DNA from: Rhizomicrobium sp.
GTDB taxonomy: Bacteria > Pseudomonadota > Alphaproteobacteria > Micropepsales > Micropepsaceae
Direction: 5' to 3'
Length of the DNA stretch: 64,000 nt
Assembly (NCBI GenBank): GCA_037200045.1
Contig: JBBCHM010000001.1
Span: forward strand, 2,914,001-2,978,000
Positions 7,014 through 17,172 of this stretch are shown one piece after another. A program made the translations under genes and the position numbers. The first letter of the stretch is position 1. Every line of letters starts with the position of its first letter. Under the pieces are notes generated by a model. The model was not told the DNA's origin and did no database searches. It worked only from the letters and a program-made list of their open reading frames with translations.

Positions 7014-8816
7014 ATGGACAAGGACGGCAACGCACTCACGGGACACCCGACACGGGACGGCGCGATTGAGCTTTCCGGCGCCGAGATCGTGATCCGCGCG
7101 CTGAAGGATCAGGGCGTCACGCACATCTTCGGCTATCCCGGCGGCGCGGTGCTTCCGATCTACGACGCGCTGTTCGCGGCGGAGGGCATCACCCACATCC
7201 TGGTGCGGCACGAGCAGGGCGCGGTGCACGCGGCCGAAGGCTATGCCCGCTCCACCGGCAAGCCCGGCGTGGTACTGGTGACCAGTGGCCCGGGCGCCAC
7301 CAACGCGGTGACGGGGCTGACCGACGCGCTGATGGATTCCATTCCGCTCGTCGTCTTGACCGGACAGGTCGCGACGCATCTGATCGGCACCGACGCCTTC
7401 CAGGAAGCCGACACGATCGGCATCACCCGCGCCTGCACCAAGCACAATTGGCTGGTGAAGGACGTGAACGATCTTTCCCGCGTGATGCACGAGGCCTTCC
7501 AGATCGCCACCACGGGGCGGCCCGGCCCGGTCGTGGTCGACATCCCCAAGGACGTGCAGTTCAAGAAGGGGCCGTATCTCTCGCCCGATTCGGTGCGCCA
7601 CCGCACCTACAAGCCACGCACCGAGCCGGAGCTGTCGGCGATCGTCAAGGCGATCGACCTGATGGCGAACGCGAAGAAGCCCTTGTTCTACACCGGCGGC
7701 GGCATCGTCAATTCGGGGCCGGAGGCGTCCAAGCTTTTGCGCGAACTCGTCAAGCTCACCGGCTTTCCGATCACCTCGACGCTGATGGGGCTGGGCGCGT
7801 TCCCGGCGACCGATCCGCAATGGCTGGGCCTTGTCGGCATGCACGGGACCTATGAGTCCAACAACGCGATGCACGATTGCGACGTGATGATCTGCCTGGG
7901 CGCGCGGTTCGACGACCGGGTGACGGGCAAGATCGACCTGTTCTCGCCGGAGTCCAAGAAGATCCATCTCGACATCGACGCGGCGCAGATCAACAAGAAT
8001 GTCCGCGTCGACGTGCCGATCGTCGCCGACGCGACGAAGGCACTGCGCGAGATGCTGCATTTCTGGAAAACACAGAAGAAGAAGGTGGACCGGGCGGCGC
8101 TCAAGGAATGGTGGGCCGAGATCGACGCCTGGCGCGAGAAGAAGTCGCTCGACTTCAAGAACTCCGCCACGCTGATCAAGCCGCAATACGCCATCGACCG
8201 GCTTTATGCGCTGACGCGCGGCCGCGACGTCTATGTCACGACCGAGGTCGGCCAGCACCAGATGTGGGCGGCGCAGCGCTTCAAGTTCGAGGAACCGAAC
8301 CGCTGGATGACCTCGGGCGGCCTGGGCACGATGGGCTATGGCCTTCCCGCCGCGGTCGGGGTGCAGATCGCCCATCCGGACGCGCTCGTCATCGACATCG
8401 CGGGCGAGGCCAGCGTCCAGATGACGATGCAGGAGATGTCGACGGCGGTGCAGTACGACCTGCCGATCAAGATCTTCATCCTGAACAACCAGTATATGGG
8501 CATGGTGCGCCAGTGGCAGCAATTGCTGCATGGCGGGCGCTATTCCCATTCCTATTCCGAGGCGCTGCCGGATTTCGTGAAGCTGGCGGAGGCCTATGGC
8601 GGTGTCGGCCTGCGCGCCGACACGCCGGACGAGCTGGACGCCAAGATCCTGGAAATGATCGACGTGCGCCGCCCCGTGCTGTTCGACGTGCGGGTGGACC
8701 CCAAGGAGAATTGCTATCCGATGATCCCGTCCGGCGCGGCGCACAACGCGATGATCCTGTGCGACTCCGAAGAGGAGGGGACGCGCGTCTCCGACGAAGG
8801 GAAGATGCTGGTTTGA
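7014..8816 (+). CDS. ilvB: Acetolactate synthase, large (catalytic) subunit
   Basis: This 600-residue ThDP-dependent enzyme condenses two pyruvates to acetolactate, or pyruvate and 2-oxobutyrate to acetohydroxybutyrate, opening valine, leucine and isoleucine synthesis. The N-terminal domain has FGYPGGAVLPIYDAL and the catalytic Glu context VRHEQGAVHAAEGYAR. The C-terminal domain keeps the ThDP signature near GDIAGEASVQMTMQEM-like sequence (here IDIAGEASVQMT) and the ILNNQYMGMVRQWQ block. The Asp-Gly of the usual GDGS motif reads AGEAS, a variation also seen in anabolic enzymes. ATG 7014 follows the attenuator by about 30 bases. It overlaps ilvN by four bases. Confidence 0.95.
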   Translation: MDKDGNALTGHPTRDGAIELSGAEIVIRALKDQGVTHIFGYPGGAVLPIYDALFAAEGITHILVRHEQGAVHAAEGYARSTGKPGVVLVTSGPGATNAVTGLTDALMDSIPLVVLTGQVATHLIGTDAFQEADTIGITRACTKHNWLVKDVNDLSRVMHEAFQIATTGRPGPVVVDIPKDVQFKKGPYLSPDSVRHRTYKPRTEPELSAIVKAIDLMANAKKPLFYTGGGIVNSGPEASKLLRELVKLTGFPITSTLMGLGAFPATDPQWLGLVGMHGTYESNNAMHDCDVMICLGARFDDRVTGKIDLFSPESKKIHLDIDAAQINKNVRVDVPIVADATKALREMLHFWKTQKKKVDRAALKEWWAEIDAWREKKSLDFKNSATLIKPQYAIDRLYALTRGRDVYVTTEVGQHQMWAAQRFKFEEPNRWMTSGGLGTMGYGLPAAVGVQIAHPDALVIDIAGEASVQMTMQEMSTAVQYDLPIKIFILNNQYMGMVRQWQQLLHGGRYSHSYSEALPDFVKLAEAYGGVGLRADTPDELDAKILEMIDVRRPVLFDVRVDPKENCYPMIPSGAAHNAMILCDSEEEGTRVSDEGKMLV

Positions 8817-9334
8817 GCGCCTCGGCCAAGCAACCCCGCGTCGAACGCCACACCATCGCCGTGCTCGTCGACAACGAGGCGGGCGTGCTCGCCCGCGTGG
8901 TCGGGCTGTTCTCCGGCCGCGGCTACAACATCGAATCGCTGACCGTCGCGGAGGTCGATCACGCCGCGCACACCTCGCGGATCACGGTGGTGACTTCCGG
9001 GACGCCCGAGGTGATCGAGCAGATCGAGGCGCAATTGCGCCGGCTGGTGCCGGTGCACCGCGTCGTCAACTGGACGACCTCGGCGCCGGGGATCGAGCGC
9101 GAGATGGCGCTGGTGAAGGTCGCCGGCACGGGCGAGCGCCGCGTCGAGGCGATGCGCATCGGCGAAATCTTCCGCGCCCATGTCGTGGACACGACGCATT
9201 CCAGCTTCGTGTTCGAGATCACCGGCGCGCCGTTCAAGATCGACCAGTTCATCGATTTGATGCGACCCTTGGGTTTGGTGGACGTCAGCCGCACCGGCGT
9301 CGCCGCGATTAGTCGCGGCCCGGAGGCGATGTGA
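8813..9334 (+). CDS. ilvN: Acetolactate synthase, small (regulatory) subunit
   Basis: This 173-residue regulatory subunit activates IlvB and confers valine feedback inhibition. An N-terminal ACT domain (HTIAVLVDNEAGVLARVVGL, then GRGYNIESLTV) is followed by the second conserved domain (REMALVKV, IGEIFRAHVVD, FEITGAP). The start codon is TTG at 8813, sharing the sequence TTGA with the ilvB stop, so translation is probably coupled. No other start is available in frame nearby. Length is in the usual range of the IlvH/IlvN family. Confidence 0.94.
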   Translation: MSASAKQPRVERHTIAVLVDNEAGVLARVVGLFSGRGYNIESLTVAEVDHAAHTSRITVVTSGTPEVIEQIEAQLRRLVPVHRVVNWTTSAPGIEREMALVKVAGTGERRVEAMRIGEIFRAHVVDTTHSSFVFEITGAPFKIDQFIDLMRPLGLVDVSRTGVAAISRGPEAM

Positions 9335-9357
9335 GGTGTTTTCGGTCTCTCCTGAAT

Positions 9358-9453
9358 TGTCATGGCCCGCGAATGCGGGCCATCCAGGTGAAGTCCGTTC
9401 CTTCCGTGGATAGAGGATACCAATTCCAACTGGATGGCCCGCATTCGCGGGCC

Positions 9454-9459
<6 letters not shown>
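9358..9459 (+). repeat. Palindromic element family A, copy 1
   Basis: A 102-base element whose 30-base ends (9358-9387 and 9430-9459) are exact inverted complements. Each end is also its own hairpin: ATGGCCCGC, GAAT, GCGGGCCAT on the left and ATGGCCCGC, ATTC, GCGGGCCAT on the right. The central 42 bases are unique. The same ends recur at 47510-47632 and 62709-62835. The right end contains the ATG used by the downstream lipoprotein gene. Confidence 0.92.
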
Positions 9460-11092
<1,633 letters not shown>

Positions 11093-11107
11093 CCGCCGGA
11101 CGAAGGA

Positions 11108-11140
11108 CGCCTCTTCGTCCCGGCGCGCGACGAAGAGGCG
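11108..11140. terminator. Strong hairpin between convergent ilvC and small gene
   Basis: A perfect 12-base inverted repeat (left arm 11108-11119, right arm 11129-11140, arms CGCCTCTTCGTC and its complement) encloses a nine-base loop. It lies 16 bases after the ilvC stop and eight bases before the stop of the opposing gene. There is no T-run, so it may work as a bidirectional, Rho-assisted or RNA-stabilising structure. Confidence 0.55.
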
Positions 11141-11147
11141 CGATGCG

Positions 11148-11315
11148 TCACCCGTCGGCCGCCGGCTCGCCGGCGCGGCGGATTTCATAGCGCGCCATAT
11201 CGTGCAGCAGACGGCGCGCATGCGCGTCGGCGGCATCGTCGCCGTCGTGATGGCAGACATGGACGAGGGCGAGCGAGCCGTCGGAATGGTACAGGCGAAT
11301 CTCATAGTCGGGCAT
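11148..11315 (-). CDS. Small hypothetical protein, 55 residues
   Basis: A 55-residue acidic/histidine-containing protein (MPDYEIRLYHSDGSLALVHV, then HHDGDDAADAHARRLL). It has a strong Shine-Dalgarno, GGAGGAC, seven bases before its ATG. The start pattern (an aromatic strand followed by DG and an Ala-rich helix) resembles small DUF6894-like proteins frequent in alphaproteobacteria, but that is only an impression. It is convergent with ilvC. No function can be assigned. Confidence 0.6.
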   Translation of the reverse strand: MPDYEIRLYHSDGSLALVHVCHHDGDDAADAHARRLLHDMARYEIRRAGEPAADG

Positions 11316-11461
11316 TGGCGTCCTCCGCGCTGTTTTGGTGGATGCCCCGTTCGACCCCATGACAACGCATCGTTTGCGGCGCGAAGCCGAACTTGATGTG
11401 TTCAAAATCGGGCGGATATGATTGAAATGTTTTTGCGCAACCGGAACACAGGGCAGGAAGC

Positions 11462-12328
11462 ATGCGCGTACCGGACAAGAATCTCGCCGAGATCTGGGAT
11501 CGCGGCTTCACCGTGGTGGAGAACTTCATCGACGCCGACGCGCTCGCCGCTGCGCGCGAGGCGCTGTGGACGATCCATCCGCCGCCCGAAGAGTATTTCG
11601 CGAACCCCGACAAATATCCCCAATATGCCAAGTCGCAATTTGCCGGCATCCAGCGCTTTCCGTTCGACCGCTGGGAGCTGAGCCGGCTCTCCGTCTACCC
11701 CGACCTGATCGACGCGGCGGAACGGTTCCTGCGGACCAAGGAGATCGATCTCTACAAGGCGGAGCTCTGGGCGAAATATTCCGGCGCGGTGAATTACGAT
11801 CAGTATCATCACCGCGACTATCGCAACCACACCATCGTCGTGCCGCGCGCCGACGGCCGCAACGCGCAGATGACGACGTTCATCCTGTTGTCGGATGTCG
11901 GACCCGGGGACGGGCCGACCAAGGTCGTGCCGCTGTCCGAAACGCGCGACGTGCCGATCGGCCAGGCGCAGACGACGTTCGGCACCTATTTCGACAAGGA
12001 AGTCTCGATCGAGGGGCCGGCCGGCAGCCTGATGGTCTACAAGACCGACGTCTTCCATCGCGGCTCGAACTTCGCCGCGCCGGAGCGCGCGCGTTTCGCG
12101 ATCCTCACCGACTTCAAGACGCGCGAATGGCGCTGGCAGGGCAAGCTCGCCTGGCCCGATCATTCGGAGAAGAAGACGTGGGACGAGGCGATGACGAAGA
12201 TGTCGCCGCGCCAGCGCGACCTGTTCGGCTGGCCGCCCGCCGGCAGCGACTACTGGAACGCGCAGACGCTCGCCGATGTGCAGACACGATATCCGGAAAT
12301 GGATCTGTCGCCGTATCGGCCGGCTTGA
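11462..12328 (+). CDS. Phytanoyl-CoA dioxygenase family protein
   Basis: A 288-residue non-haem Fe(II)/2-oxoglutarate dioxygenase of the PhyH type. The facial triad is suggested by HHRDYRNH (His-x-Asp, residues about 118-125) and the distal DVFHRGSNF (His), with the 2-oxoglutarate-binding Arg in PERARFAILTDFK. The ends of the jelly-roll are marked by GPAGSLMVYKTD. PhyH relatives hydroxylate fatty acyl-CoAs, ectoine, mitomycin-type molecules and others, so the substrate is open. The next gene is only 36 bases downstream on the same strand and probably co-transcribed. Confidence 0.8.
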   Translation: MRVPDKNLAEIWDRGFTVVENFIDADALAAAREALWTIHPPPEEYFANPDKYPQYAKSQFAGIQRFPFDRWELSRLSVYPDLIDAAERFLRTKEIDLYKAELWAKYSGAVNYDQYHHRDYRNHTIVVPRADGRNAQMTTFILLSDVGPGDGPTKVVPLSETRDVPIGQAQTTFGTYFDKEVSIEGPAGSLMVYKTDVFHRGSNFAAPERARFAILTDFKTREWRWQGKLAWPDHSEKKTWDEAMTKMSPRQRDLFGWPPAGSDYWNAQTLADVQTRYPEMDLSPYRPA

Positions 12329-12364
12329 CGCCGAGTCTATTGTTCTCTATTTGTTCTTTTAACG

Positions 12365-13234
12365 ATGGAGGGCGGCATGCTGGCCGGGGCTCGGGGTTTC
12401 ATCCTGCGCAATGCGCGGCTGCTGGAGCGGCGGCGTTTTGCGGCGGAATTCGAGGGCGGACCGGCCTCCGCGGTCGTCACCGCGCTGGCGGCCTATCGCA
12501 ACGATGACGGCGGCTTCGGCGTGGGCCTGGAGCCCGACAAGCGCGATCCCGCGAGCCAGCCGGTCGACGTGCAATGCGCGCTGGAGACGATGGATTCGGC
12601 CGGCGCCTTCGACCGGCAATTGGCGCTCGGCGCCTGCGATTTTCTGGCGAAGGTATCGACAGCAGAAGGCGGAGTGCCCTTTGCGCTGCCTTCCGTGAAC
12701 AGTTTTCCGCACGTGCCCTGGTGGGATTGCGAAGCCGATCCGCCGGCGAATTTGAATCCGACGGCTGCCCTTCTCGGCGTTCTGCTGAAGCACCGCGTCG
12801 AGCATGACTGGATTGCGCCGGCCGTCGCGTTCTGCTGGGAGGCGATTGCGAAAATCCACCGGACGGAATTCCACGAATTGATGCCGGTGCTGGCCTTCCT
12901 CGAACATGCGCCGGATCGCGCGCGGGCGGAGGTCGCGACGCGCGACGTCCTCGGCCGCATCGCGGCACCGGGTGCGGTCGAGCACGATCCCGATGCGTCC
13001 GGCTATGTGCACATGCCGCTCGAATGGGCGCCTTCGCCGGACAGCCCTTGCCGCAGGCTGTTTTCCGATGCGCTTATCGGAACGCACTTGAAGGCGCTGG
13101 CGGCGAAGCAGAAGGACGACGGCGGCTGGCCAATCTCCTGGGACCCGATCAGCCCGGGCGTCGAGATCGAATGGCGGGGGGTACGGACGCTCGACGCGCT
13201 GCGGACGCTGAAGGCGTATGGCTTCCACTTATGA
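12365..13234 (+). CDS. Alpha/alpha-toroid (prenyltransferase/terpene-cyclase-like fold) protein
   Basis: A 289-residue protein made of helical repeats, with QW-like blocks at both ends: YRNDDGGFGVGLEPD near residue 45 and QKDDGGWPISWDP near residue 255. These are typical of alpha/alpha-barrel proteins such as prenyltransferase beta subunits and squalene-hopene cyclases. It is far shorter than cyclases (over 600 residues) and shows no DxDD motif, so an enzymatic cyclase role is unlikely. It follows the PhyH-type gene. The pair may act together, but no pathway is evident. Confidence 0.65.
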   Translation: MEGGMLAGARGFILRNARLLERRRFAAEFEGGPASAVVTALAAYRNDDGGFGVGLEPDKRDPASQPVDVQCALETMDSAGAFDRQLALGACDFLAKVSTAEGGVPFALPSVNSFPHVPWWDCEADPPANLNPTAALLGVLLKHRVEHDWIAPAVAFCWEAIAKIHRTEFHELMPVLAFLEHAPDRARAEVATRDVLGRIAAPGAVEHDPDASGYVHMPLEWAPSPDSPCRRLFSDALIGTHLKALAAKQKDDGGWPISWDPISPGVEIEWRGVRTLDALRTLKAYGFHL

Positions 13235-13269
13235 ACCCTCTCCCCACTGCGTGGGGGGCGAGAGAGACG

Positions 13270-14556
13270 TCAGGTCGGATTCTCCAACCCGAACATCTCG
13301 CTCTCGTCGTCGTAAGAGAACAGCTCGCCGAAACGGGCCCAGCTCACCACGGTGCGCAGCGTCTCCTCCGCCGCCTCCTCCGTCATGTGGTCTTCGAGCT
13401 CGTCGACGAAGCGGCGCCGGGGCGCGGTGTGGCTGGCGCGCTCGTCCAGCACGCGGCGGATCAGGGCGGCGAGCGGCACCTGGCTCATCAGGGCGCGGGA
13501 GAATATCTCCTTGCGCTCGTTGAGCTCGGCATCGGCGAAGCGCTTGCCCATATGGGTGAGCTTCAGCTCGCCGCCTTCCATCTCGCCCAGCCGCATCAAT
13601 TGCAGCGCCTCGGCGATGGGGAACAGCTCGTCGATCTCGAGCTGAAGGTCGGACGCGATCTCCGCCAAATCGGCCTTGCCGTTATAGGGCGCCGCCGCCA
13701 CCGCCTCGATCAGGCCGGATATCAGGTTCGGCGAAACATGGGTCATCAGCGTGCCCAGCCCGGCGCCGCCGCTCGACCGCGAACTGCGCTGCCGCGCCGT
13801 CATCTCGGTATAGATCTGGTCGACATAGTGCTCGAAGCGCGGGTCGGTGCGGTCGCGCGGGCGTGGGATGTCGATTTTGATCTCGCCGGCGATGCGGCCG
13901 GGATTGGTCGAGAACAGGAGCACGCGGTCGCACATCAGGACCGCCTCCTCGATATTGTGCGTCACCAGGATCATGCCCTTGATCGGCAGGCGGCCCTCGC
14001 CCCACAGCTCCAAGAGGTCGGTGCGCAAATTCTCCGCGGTCAGCACGTCGAGGGCGCTGAACGGCTCGTCGAGCAGGAGGATGTTGGGATGCACCACCAT
14101 GGCGCGGGCGAAGCCGACGCGCTGGCGCATGCCGCCGGAAAGCTCGCGCGGATAGGCGTTCTCGTAGCCGTCCAGGCCGATCAGGTCGATGGCGGCCAGC
14201 GCGCGGGTGCGGATCTCGCCCGCCGGTATGCGCAAGGCTTCGAGGCCGAGCTGCACGTTCTCCAGCACGGTCAGCCAGGGAAACAGCGCGAAGCTCTGGA
14301 ACACCATGGCGATGCCGTTCGCCGGCCCGTCGATCGGATGGCCGAGATAGGTCAGCGTGCCGCCCTGCGGCTGGGCGAGGCCCGCGATCAGGCGCAGGAA
14401 GGTCGACTTGCCCGAGCCGGAGCGGCCGAGCAGGCCGACGATCTCGCCCTGCTTGAGCGAAAGCTCGACGCCTTCGAGCACGAGCAACTCGCCGCCGCCG
14501 GGCCTGGGGAAGGAGCGCCGCACATTGTGCACGTCGAGGAGAAGGTCGTCGGTCAT
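13270..14556 (-). CDS. ABC transporter ATP-binding protein with AAA-associated C-terminal domain
   Basis: A 428-residue ATPase of the nitrate/sulfonate/taurine importer class. Walker A GRSGSGKST is near residue 43, followed by the Q-loop FQSFALFPW, signature LSGGMRQRVGFARA, Walker B ILLLDEPFSALD and switch THNIEEA. After about residue 270 there is a long extra part resembling the AAA-associated domain (LISGLIEAVAA, YNGKADLAEIA, LQLEIDELFPI). This part occurs in a subset of these ATPases and probably regulates them. It lies eight bases downstream of the permease gene on the same strand. No substrate-binding protein gene is adjacent. Confidence 0.85.
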   Translation of the reverse strand: MTDDLLLDVHNVRRSFPRPGGGELLVLEGVELSLKQGEIVGLLGRSGSGKSTFLRLIAGLAQPQGGTLTYLGHPIDGPANGIAMVFQSFALFPWLTVLENVQLGLEALRIPAGEIRTRALAAIDLIGLDGYENAYPRELSGGMRQRVGFARAMVVHPNILLLDEPFSALDVLTAENLRTDLLELWGEGRLPIKGMILVTHNIEEAVLMCDRVLLFSTNPGRIAGEIKIDIPRPRDRTDPRFEHYVDQIYTEMTARQRSSRSSGGAGLGTLMTHVSPNLISGLIEAVAAAPYNGKADLAEIASDLQLEIDELFPIAEALQLMRLGEMEGGELKLTHMGKRFADAELNERKEIFSRALMSQVPLAALIRRVLDERASHTAPRRRFVDELEDHMTEEAAEETLRTVVSWARFGELFSYDDESEMFGLENPT

Positions 14557-14564
14557 CTCTCACC

Positions 14565-16292
14565 TCACGTCAGACGATAGCGCCGCTCGGCGAACCAGTA
14601 GAGCGGGCGCCAGAACAGCCGATTCACCACCACGACATAGAAGCTCATCGTCGCGATGCCCAGAACGATGCGGTGGAAATTACCGGCCTGGGTGGCGTCG
14701 GCGATATAGGCGCCCAGCCCATGGGCGCGCACCGTGTGGGTGCCCCAGGTCGCGACCTCGGCGACGATGGCGGCGTTCCACGAGCCGCCCGAGGCGGTGA
14801 TCGCGCCGGTCACGTAATAGGGGAACACGCCGGGCAGCGCGACCTTGCGCCACCACAGCCAGCCCTTCACCTGCAGATTGGTGCCCGCGTCGCGCAGCTC
14901 GCGCGGGATCGCCGAGGCGCCGGCGATGACGTTGAACAGGATGTACCACTGCGTGCCCAGGACCATCAGCGGCGACAGCGCGATGTCGGGATTGAGCGCA
15001 TAGCGCACGATGACGAACACCGCGACCGGGAAGACGAGATTCGCCGGGAACGCCGCCAGGAACTGCGCCACCGGCTGGATGACATGCGCAAGATGTGGGC
15101 GCAGGCCGACATAGACCCCGATCGGCGTCCAGATCACGCTGGCCAGCGCGATCAGGATCGTGACCCGGAACATCGTGATGGCGCCGAGCCCGAAGGACGT
15201 GCCGATATCGCCCCAGCTTAGCGTGCCGCCAAGCATCAGCCAGATATGATAGAGCGCATAGACCGCGAGCACGCCGAGGAATACCCACCACACGACATCG
15301 CCGGCGCGCGACGGCACCGTGTCGCGCAGGATGCCGGCGCGGCCGCGGGCCGGCGGCGTCAGCCGGTAGGTCCAGGCCATGAAGGCGTGGAACGGCGCCG
15401 CCACCCAGTCCATGAAATCGGAGCGGCGGATCACGTCGAGCACCCAGGATTCGGGGAAGTCCTCGCTGTCCTCGTTGTCGATGCGGAATTTGTCGGCCCA
15501 GGCGACCAGGGGCCGGAACAGGAGCTGGTCGTAGACCAGGATCACCACCAGCATCGCGCCGATCGCCCAGGCGATGGCGGTCAGGTTCTGCTGCGCGATG
15601 GCGCTGGCGATATAGGAGCCGATCCCGGGCAGGATGAAGGTGGTGTGGCCGACGCTGATCGCCTCGGCCGCGACGACGAAGAACCAGCCGCCGGACATCG
15701 ACATCATCATGTTCCAGATCAGCGGCGGCAGGCCGAACGGCACCTCGATGCGCCAGAACCGGGCCCAGCCGTTGAGGCCGAACATGCGGCCGGCCTCGGT
15801 CATCTCCTCCGGCACGGTGCGCAGCGACTGGTAGAAGCTGAACGCCATGTTCCAGGCCTGGCTGGTGAAGATCGCGAACACGGCGGCCAGCTCGGCGCCG
15901 AAGATGCGGCCGGGCGCCAGGCTCAGGAAGAACACCACCGTCACGGAAATGAAACCGAGGATCGGCACCGATTGCAGGATGTCGAGCAGCGGCACGAGCA
16001 GGCTGCCGGCGCGCGGGCTCTTGGCCGCCCAGGTCGCATAGGTCAGCGTGAAGACCAGCGAGACGGCGAGCGCGATCAGCATGCGCAGCGCGGTGCGCAA
16101 CGCATAGCCGGGCAGATTCCACGGATCGAGCGACAGGGGCTTGCTGCCCAGCGAGGTCAGGGGCTCGACCAAGGCGCGGCTCGCATCGGCGAACAGGACG
16201 ATGAAGCCGAGCACCAGGATCGCGGCCAGCACGTCCCACTTGCTGGGCACGAGGCGGCGTGCCTCGATCGAGACGGGCGGCAGGATTTTCAT
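14565..16292 (-). CDS. ABC transporter permease, two permease modules fused
   Basis: A 575-residue inner-membrane protein carrying two BPD_transp_1 modules in one chain. The first EAA-like loop is EEMTEAGRMFGLNGWARFWRIE... at about residue 185. The second is ELRDAGTNLQVKGWLWWRKV at about residue 480. Each module has about six hydrophobic segments, joined by a cytoplasmic linker (EDSEDFPESW). The start MKILPPVSIEARR at 16292 is favoured over an upstream Arg/Pro-rich extension. Together with the downstream ATPase it makes a full importer core. The missing periplasmic binding protein is notable and leaves the substrate unknown. Confidence 0.85.
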   Translation of the reverse strand: MKILPPVSIEARRLVPSKWDVLAAILVLGFIVLFADASRALVEPLTSLGSKPLSLDPWNLPGYALRTALRMLIALAVSLVFTLTYATWAAKSPRAGSLLVPLLDILQSVPILGFISVTVVFFLSLAPGRIFGAELAAVFAIFTSQAWNMAFSFYQSLRTVPEEMTEAGRMFGLNGWARFWRIEVPFGLPPLIWNMMMSMSGGWFFVVAAEAISVGHTTFILPGIGSYIASAIAQQNLTAIAWAIGAMLVVILVYDQLLFRPLVAWADKFRIDNEDSEDFPESWVLDVIRRSDFMDWVAAPFHAFMAWTYRLTPPARGRAGILRDTVPSRAGDVVWWVFLGVLAVYALYHIWLMLGGTLSWGDIGTSFGLGAITMFRVTILIALASVIWTPIGVYVGLRPHLAHVIQPVAQFLAAFPANLVFPVAVFVIVRYALNPDIALSPLMVLGTQWYILFNVIAGASAIPRELRDAGTNLQVKGWLWWRKVALPGVFPYYVTGAITASGGSWNAAIVAEVATWGTHTVRAHGLGAYIADATQAGNFHRIVLGIATMSFYVVVVNRLFWRPLYWFAERRYRLT

Positions 16293-16529
16293 ATCCGGCA
16301 GGCCTCGAAGCTGGTTGAGCGCAAAACGCGGGCGAGCGCTCCGGCAGGCGGGGCGCGGCGGCACACAACCACTTTGCCCGCGCGCGGGAAAGCGGAAAGT
16401 GGCGCGGTCCGCGGAGCGAATGACGCAGTAGCGGCCGCGAGGTTCATTCGGGGGAGCAGTCCGCGCCGGCGCGATTGCGGACCGCCCGATCCAAGACTAA
16501 ACTTTTCGCAATCTCTTGGGGGGATTGCC

Positions 16530-17168
16530 ATGAAATCGATTTTTGCAGCCGCCGCGATGTTCGCGGCGTGTTTGACGTTTGGCGGCGCGGCACAGGCCGA
16601 TCCGCTGCCTTATGGACCGGATACGTGCGCCTCCGGCTATGTCTGGCGCGACGCGGCGCCGAACGACCATGTCTGCGTCTCGCCGGCCGCCCGCGCGCAG
16701 GCGGCGGCGGAGAATGCGGCGGGGCCGAGCCATCTCAGCCCAACCGGCGGCGCCTCCGGGCCCAACACCTGCCTGCCGGGCTATGTCTGGCGCGAGGCGT
16801 TCGGCGGCGATGTGGTTTGCGTGACGCCGGCCGAGCGTACCGAGGCCAAGGTGCAGAACGCGGCCGGGCCGAGCCATCGCGTGCTCGCCTATGGTCCCGA
16901 CACCTGCAAGTCCGGCTTCGTGTGGCGCGACGCGGCGCCCAACGACCATGTCTGCGTGCCGCCGCCGGAGCGCGGCAAGGCGGCATCCGAGAACGCGCTG
17001 GCGGATTCGCGCCGCGCGCCGGGCGGGGCCTATGGACCCAATACCTGCGTATCCGGTTTCGTCTGGCGCGAGGCGTTCGGCGGCGATGTCGTCTGCGTCA
17101 CGCCCGCGCGGCGCCGCCAGGCGAAAGAAGAAAACGATCTCGGCCCGAGCCGTCGGGTGGTGCCGTAG
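16530..17168 (+). CDS. Secreted protein with four tandem Cys-containing repeats
   Basis: A 212-residue exported protein. A signal peptide covers residues about 1-25 (cleavage after AQA). Four repeats of about 45 residues follow, each with a pair of Cys: YGPDTCASGYVWRDAAPNDH, SGPNTCLPGYVWREAFGGDV, YGPDTCKSGFVWRDAAPNDH and YGPNTCVSGFVWREAFGGDV. Each continues VCV.P..R..A..ENA. The repeats alternate in type (1=3, 2=4), pointing to duplication of a two-repeat unit. Each repeat probably forms one disulfide. A strong TTGGGGGGA site precedes the ATG. The same repeat is common in soil bacteria, but I know no function. The 237-base region upstream holds no gene I can support. Confidence 0.72.
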   Translation: MKSIFAAAAMFAACLTFGGAAQADPLPYGPDTCASGYVWRDAAPNDHVCVSPAARAQAAAENAAGPSHLSPTGGASGPNTCLPGYVWREAFGGDVVCVTPAERTEAKVQNAAGPSHRVLAYGPDTCKSGFVWRDAAPNDHVCVPPPERGKAASENALADSRRAPGGAYGPNTCVSGFVWREAFGGDVVCVTPARRRQAKEENDLGPSRRVVP

Positions 17169-17172
17169 GGCG

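Noticed and set aside
6786..8744. 652-residue frame opposite ilvB and its leader
   Set aside because: It covers the ilv promoter and attenuator and has no recognisable domain; a strand shadow.
12365..13234. Squalene-hopene cyclase
   Set aside because: The chain is less than half the length of cyclases and lacks a DxDD motif; only the toroid fold signature is shared.
13024..14580. 518-residue + strand frame across the ABC ATPase gene
   Set aside because: The ATPase on the minus strand has complete Walker motifs; this frame is its antisense.
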